Assembly: GCF_001039355.2 (NCBI RefSeq)
Contig: NW_019773973.1
Coordinates: 7,453-30,296, forward strand
Direction of reading: 5' to 3'
DNA from: Lingula anatina
Lineage: Eukaryota > Brachiopoda > Lingulata > Lingulida > Lingulidae
DNA: 22,844 nucleotides
Shown: positions 12,501 through 20,300 of the stretch, in pieces
Layout of the letters: every line of letters begins with the position of its first letter
How positions within the stretch are numbered: position 1 is the stretch's first letter
Made by a program: the position numbers and the translations under genes
Notes under the pieces: generated by a model
What the model saw: only the letters and a program-made list of their open reading frames with translations
What the model was told of the DNA's origin: nothing
Database searches by the model: none

Positions 12501-14279
12501 TATACCTATGTCTCAATCCTAGATCAATCAAAATCTAATCCTAGGTGCTGTGAACATTATGATAAATCAAATTGACATTCGCTCAGATCAGAGAGTGTGA
12601 GTGTGGCTGTACTGATACAGCATTTAAGGAGAACTTCAAACAAGTATTACCTCTTCGTCTGAACTATTCTATGTGAGCCTAATTTGCCCCCATGATCAAT
12701 CATTAGCATGATGCCAATTCTATATCTCAATCCAACTTGATAGCACAAACATGTTTATAACCACCCACCTACAAGCTCTTTTGGTGTATTCAGCCTACAT
12801 TTTGTCAGCATCTCATTTGGATTGTATGATGAAAGAGAAAAATTAAAAAAATTTGGTCATATTTAGAAATTAGTTCCAGACATTTAATTTTTGATAGCTA
12901 CTCATTCTATTTCTAATGCTTAACATGTTTAGGATTAATACCTCTAAGACTGTTTATTGGTCTAGGCTGCAGGTCAGAATTTGTTTCATTTTTTTATTGA
13001 CAGAAAGCTGATATGTTTTATTTGGAAATTTTCAGGCTACACTGTATATAAGAGAGCTTACCCTGAGGGTGACTGGGAGAAGGTGAATGACTACCCATGT
13101 GTAGATACCAGATACACTGTGCCTGACTTGCCTGAGAACTCAGAATATGAATTTAGGGTGGCAGCTGTCAACCAAGCTGGTGAGGGAGAACCCAGTGTGC
13201 CCACTGAACCTACCAAGGTCAAGGAGAAAGTTGGTAAGGAGAAATGGAGTAGGATGTATTTGCAAAAAACATCTTATTGTTCACAAATCTTAATTGCAGT
13301 TTCTACAGCATTGTGTTTTATTTATATAATATATTTTATTTGATTCATTTTAAAAATCAAAAGGATGATGATCATATGATTTTTTTAGATTTGTTTATTG
13401 ATATTAATGTTAAATTTACATATAGCTGATGAAAAGAAGCACATTTTGAAGTATCATTCCATTCCAATAATATTGTCTGTTTCAGTTGGTATAAAGCCAG
13501 AGTTTGTAAAGAAAATCAGCAAGGTGGAAGCACCTGTGGGAGGAGAAGCCAAGTTTGTGGCTGAGATAGTTGGCAAACCAGCTGTAGAAGTGCAATGGTA
13601 AGTATTTTGTCCAGTGGTTCTTTGATGACATGACATGTTCTGTTATGTTGATTATCAGGTTTCAGTTTCATTGCTCCTACTTTGAAAAGCAACTTTGACA
13701 AACATAGTTGATCATATTTCTATTTTGCAAGTAAAAGTTGTCAACACCACTTCATTTAGGCATTTTAAAAAATTGATGAAATAATTAGACTCTAATTTTG
13801 TATTTAAATTTACATGATAGAATAAAGCTATGATCGAATCACATAATATCACATTCATTGAATTCAATTTGCAAGCTCTGTAATCTGGGAGGACCATAAA
13901 ACACTGTTTGTATTGAAATTGAATTCAGGTTCAGAAATGGCATTCCCATCCGCCCTGGTGCTAAGAACCGTGTTGCTGAGGATGATGATGGTAACATCTC
14001 TCTCACCATCACAGATGTAGAACCTAGCGATGCAGGAGAGATAACCTGTACTCTAAGTAACAAACTGGGCAAAGACACCTGCTCTGCTCCTCTGGAAGTA
14101 ATTGGTAAGAGTACTAATTCATTAATACAGAAACATCGTGTTCCTCTTTCAATGCCATCTATGTGTTTTATTTATTTACCTTAGTGCCTTCATTAATCTA
14201 GCTTGCTTGATTAATATATCTTGACCTGCTGAACCTGAAAGTAAAACTTATCAATTAAATGATATTGAAATCAGCTTTT

Positions 14280-14328
<49 letters not shown>

Positions 14329-17300
14329 TTTGAACATCAGCTGAAGTTTAAACAACTTAAATACTGTGATATTTTTCATCACAGCCCCACCCAAGTGTGA
14401 CAAAATGCCTGGTGACCAGAGTGTTGACAAGGGTGACACACTGAAGCTGAAGATCCCCATCTCAGGCAAAGGTCCTTTTGATGTGAAACTGAAGAAGGGC
14501 AATCAGCCTCTGACTGAGGGTGACAGACTGAAGATCACACCATTTGATGACTACATTGTTGTACAACTCAAAGGTAATGATTGCTTGTTAATCATGTATA
14601 CCTGAATCTAACACATGTAAAAAAGAAATAGATATGTAGTACTTTTTCTTTTCTTTTGTCATTTTGTTTGCTTTAGTAAAGATCTATAAAATCACGGTGA
14701 GTGAGACTAGGTAAATTATAGAAAATTAAGAAAAGTTATTTTTCTCTCATATTGTGAAACATAAACTATTTTCATACCTGAAAGTATTAATTTTTTCTTA
14801 CTTGAAGGTAACTTTTTATATAAAATTGCCTTTTCCAGATGTAGACACTGATGACACTGGTCCATACAAGCTGGATATCTCTAATGCCAGTGGAACTTGC
14901 ACTGTGCCATTTAATCTGAAGGTGAAAGGTGAGCAAAGCAGAAGGAGAGGTTATTTTATTATTGATAGAAGATATTGATATAATTGATAGATTGTTTTAT
15001 TATTTCACAAACGGCATTCCATCATTCTGACTGCATGTACATGTGGCACATTTTGATTTCAAGCTTGACTAGTATGCAAAGTAAAATGTATTAAAATGAT
15101 TTAAAAATTTAACATATTCTTGGATTTTTCTACTTTTAAAACATTTAATCTGTTCTTTCAAGGATTAAGAGGGTCAAATTATGTCGTGAATGTATCTCAT
15201 ATTATCAGCCATTGTTCAGTCAAATTGATTAACTAATATGATTGATTGATTGATTAAGACACTCTTTTCTTTTTTCCTAGCAACACCTGGTAAACCAACT
15301 GCACCCCTTAATGTCTCAGACATCACCAAGAATGCCTGCCACTTGTCCTGGAAACCCCCCAAAGATGATGGTGGCAGCAGAGTGACCCACTATGTGGTAG
15401 AAAGGAAAGATATCTCCAAACCTTACTGGACCACTGTGGGTTCCTTTGTCAAGGTAAAATTATGACTCTGGAATTAATGCCTGGTCAGTTACCTGAAAGT
15501 ATTTGTGCCATCAGCTAGCCGTGTTGAGTGTTATGGACTTATTTCTGTTTTCTGATATGTCAGGCACTACATATGTGCCTAACTACATATTAACTTTATC
15601 TATGAAATAGCTTATCACAAATTGATGTAATATGAGCTGATTTCTGTAAATAGATATTTTTGTTAACCCAGTTAGATTTCTTAACTGTTTTACATTTATG
15701 ATAAACAGTGTGTTTAAGCATGTGATTGGAGTTCACATTGATGTACCATGGGACTCTGTCCATACTTTGATTTTGTGTGGTTTGCATCTCCGGTAACTTA
15801 GAGAAGCTGTTGCAATTCAACAACTCTGAAACTATTTGTAGCCAATATAAAATACTTTACTAAGGCCAGCACATTTAATTTTGTAGGGAACTGAATTTGA
15901 TGTACAAGGTCTGATTGAGAATAACCAGTATTTGTTCCGCGTTGCTGCAGCTAATGAGAATGGTACTGGTGAATTCCTGGAGGCACCAAACCCCATCACA
16001 GCCAAGATGCCATTTGGTAAGCCTTACTCTTCTGATTTGCAGAAAAACTTAATTTGGTTGCTAAAAGACTATGAATGGTAAGGAACCCTCTCAAATATTG
16101 ATCTCTTTGAGAGGTAAAGGAGACCTCATAAGCATTTTCCTATATTATGACTACCACTAAGCCTTATTTTCAGATGGTCCATTCTATTTATACATTGCAA
16201 TGATTTCTCTCCCACTAGATCCCCCAGATGCACCTGGTGTCCCTGAAGTTACAGAAGTGGGTGGTGACTTCGTCAGCCTGTCTTGGGACAAACCAGCTTC
16301 TGACGGAGGCGGTAAAATCCTGGGCTACTTCATTGACAAGCGTGAGGCAGGTGGAGATGCATGGTTGAGAGCCAATCCAACCAATCCATGCATCACCAAC
16401 ATTTGGAACGTCCCCAATCTGATTGAGGATCGCGAGTACGAGTTCCGTGTCACTGCTGTCAATGAAGCTGGCGAAAGTAAGCCGTCCATGGCCTCTAGGA
16501 AGGTCAAGGTGAAGGATCCTTTAGGTAAGTTTTTGGTTTTATTAATATGTCCTAGTTTACCATCTTCAAAGGACCTATTTACAACTTTGCGAAACTTGGC
16601 AAGGTTTACAGGATTAACCATTAATTTCATAGTATACTCATAGTTAAGTTTGATTTTGATGTAAATAATAGTATTCATTTGATTTTTGAAGACATGTAAC
16701 GTTTTTTGATCTGAGGAAAAAAGTTTTAACCAAGAGTATTAATGTGCCTATTGTTTTTGTCTAGCTGCTGTAATCCCAGAATTCACGTCACCTTTGAGAA
16801 CAGTCCAAGCCACTGAGGGCAAAACGGCAGAGTTTCAGTGTACTATCACTGGCTCACCTAAGCCTGAGGTGACATGGTGAGTAATGATAATAATGAACAA
16901 CTCAGACTAACTAACATTTTCAACAAACAATATGGGAAAATTATGACATTAAATGCATGAAGTTATGTATTATTGTGTTATGTATTCCATTTGGTCAGTT
17001 TCAAAGTGTTAACCAATTTTTGTTTCCATTGCTTAGGTTCAAGGGTACCCGTGAACTTTTCGACAGTCCCAAATATGAAATTTACAATGATGGTGATACC
17101 TACTACTTGGCCGTGAAGGATGTGTTTGGTGAGGATGCTGATGAGTATACTGTTAAAGCAACCAACAGAGGAGGCTCCAGACAGAGCAGGGCAGATCTCT
17201 TGATTAAATGTAGGTGACTTAATGTCAACTGTTACTAACTTAAGTATGAGAATTTAAAGAAGTTTTGTGCATTAAATATTGTATTATTTTGATTATTTAT

Positions 17301-20300
17301 TCAATAAAGTTTGTGTTTTGCCATTTTTGCTGGTAACAAAACAGGTAAAATAATTCATAAAGGTATAAAAGGTTTATCTTGTTGTGGATGTTCAATCACC
17401 CTGAGTTTCAAAGTCTACAGTTAACTCACCTCTGTTAGCAACATACCTGTGCTTTTTCTTTTATGTTGAAAGAAGACATACACTTGCCTCTGCGAAGATT
17501 GAATTTTCACTTGATATTCACATATATGTCTCTAGCTGATTCATGGCACTTTTCTCCACTTGTGTTGGAGAAAAGTTCACATGATTAATCTGTAGCCCTG
17601 GTAGATGTATACATGGTAAAGTTAAGATACTGTCAGCACTCTGTACCTCAGGGCAATGCAAAAGATTTGTTAAATAAAAATAACACATACAGACATATAA
17701 CTTGTTTTGCTCTATTTCAGCTGCACCAAGGATTAAAGTCCCTCCAAGATTCCAGCAGCCATCAGCATTTGAGAAAGGAGAGACTATTGTCATCAAACTG
17801 CCCTTCACTGGCTTCCCAAGACCCACAGACAAGTGGTCAAAGGACACAGAAGAGATTAAGGGTGGAAAGAACTATGAGATTGAACTTAAGGAGAGACATG
17901 CTATCTTGACCATTAAGAATCCACAGAAGGAGCATGCTGGACCTTACAGGTTAACCTTGGAGAATGACCTTGGCCAGGATACCAAGGTGGTTGAGATTCA
18001 GATTAATGGTGAGTTTGTGGTAGATATTGTATGGATTTTTTAATGTACTTACATAGTTGGATGCTACAATAGAAAATCTTTATCATAATTTCTCTCATAA
18101 GAGTTGCAGTAGGTCATGACACTTGTTACCTGTAAGACACATAAGACTAGTTACCTGTATGATTGCGTATTTTCAGATGCTCCTGATGCTCCCAGATTTG
18201 CTAAAGTAGACAGCCAGACAGACAAGAGTGTGTTGCTATCATGGCAGGCTCCACTCAACAATGGTGGCAGTATTATCAGCCAGTACATTATTGAAAAGCG
18301 AGAGTTGCCGAGTGAGTCTTGGACACGATGTGGTACATGCAGGTATGTGTCAGCTATTAGAGATGCACCTTTGAATCTGCCTGAAAAATTATTTTCATTG
18401 ATACCAAAATGAAGACAGGTTGCCAGTATATTGAAATGAGAGATAACAAAACAAGTTGTTTTTTTTTATTTGAGTTATGATGTTGTGATTTTTTTAGGAA
18501 ATCCATACAAAAAATAGATTTTAATGAGAAATTGTGGTAGATTTTAAGATACATGTACCTGTGAATTGAACAGAAAAAGATTGCAGTAAACTTGATTATT
18601 TGACATGAAAATTAGAGATTATTGGCATTGCCATCATCTTCACTCTTTTTTTTTATGGTAAAATTATAGAATGTTAATATTATAGTTGCTATTCATTTCA
18701 GGTTCAACACGTATACAGTAGAGAACTTGAGCCCAGACAAAGAATACCAGTTCCGTGTGATTGCTGAGAACTTCTATGGACGTAGTCCACCTAGTGAGCC
18801 TACAGAGAAGGCTGCCATTGAAAAGGTGAAGAAACTCAGCCCAGAAGGTGAGAAATGTTTTTTTTAATGGATATTTAAGTCAGAAATGTGTTTAAAGGGG
18901 GGAATTTGGATATCTCTTTATATGTGTCACATCTTTTCAAGTACTAAATAGCATTTTGTTTATAATTTAGGTATAAGATATACATGGAGGACTTATAAAA
19001 TAGTTTGATCAGGTAAACATATCATATTTTTGTTTTCAGATGAATTCTTCAAGAAGAAGAGAGGCCATTATGATGGTCCACCAATTGACAACTATGATAA
19101 GTTCTGTAAGTAGAATTTGTGTCTTGAACAGAATATCTATATCTTAAAACACATTAATGTTTTTATTGTTTATTTACAATTATTATTAAAATGATTTAGT
19201 GCTTCAGAAGGATTTTACATGTTCACAGCAAACTTTGCAATTCATTTCATGATGTATTTTCATATTTTTCACAACATCACATTATTTCTAGAGTATGAAC
19301 TAAGAACCAGTGAATAAAAATATCAACTTTTCTGACAACAACTGCTCTGTTTTAGACACTGATATCTGGGCCAAGCATATCCCCAAACCAGTAGACATCA
19401 AGACCGGCAGTGTGTATGACTACTATGATATCCTTGAGGAGCTGGGCAGGTAGGATGATTACAATAAGTGTGGAAGGACTTAACTTATTCAATATGAAGG
19501 GATAAACTGTATATTAAGTTGACCTTACAGATTAAAACTTTCCTCTATGCTTGATAATTTTAGTGAGGGATTTTGAATTTGGGCTTCATTTATGAATTTA
19601 TTTGGATATTCAATAATAGGATACAACAAAAAAACTCAGCAAAATTTTATATAATAATATTGCGATCCATATCTAAAATATGGTATATTCAAATTAATCT
19701 ATTGAGTTGATATATTTACAGTGGAGCTTTTGGTGTTGTCCATCGTTGCCGAGAGAAGGCCACAGGAAACACATTTGTGGCCAAATTCATCCACACCCCA
19801 TATCCACTGGACAAACAGGTTGTCAGAAATGAGATAGCCATCATGAATAACCTCCAGCATCCCAAGTTAATCAACCTTCATGATGCTTTTGAGGACCAGA
19901 AGGAAATGGTGCTGATCATGGAGTTGTAAGTTTCTGTCTGAGGATTAGATATGCTTGGAATTTTTAAAAGAAAGTTAATGGTATGTACTCTGTAGTAGTA
20001 TTGGACTTTTAAAACATTCAATTTACATTTTAGTGTTCTTAGAAAGATTATTTATTATTTCTAGGTAAATCAGAATTTTTGCTCTATGAGTTAAATGTAC
20101 TTAAGTAATATTTATAAATTCCTTTGCTGTAATTTATGTGAAACCAATAAATAATGTGTTTAGTGAGCAAGTACAGTGTGCTCTATTTTCCCATTGCAGC
20201 CTTGCTGGTGGTGAGCTGTTTGACAGAGTAGCTGCTGAAGACTACAAGATGTCTGAAGCAGAAGTGATCAACTACATGAGACAAGTGCTAACAGGAGTCA

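Noticed and set aside
16325-16678. Minus-strand open frame of 117 codons
   Set aside because: A mirror of the long single-exon Fn module on the plus strand; no domain features.
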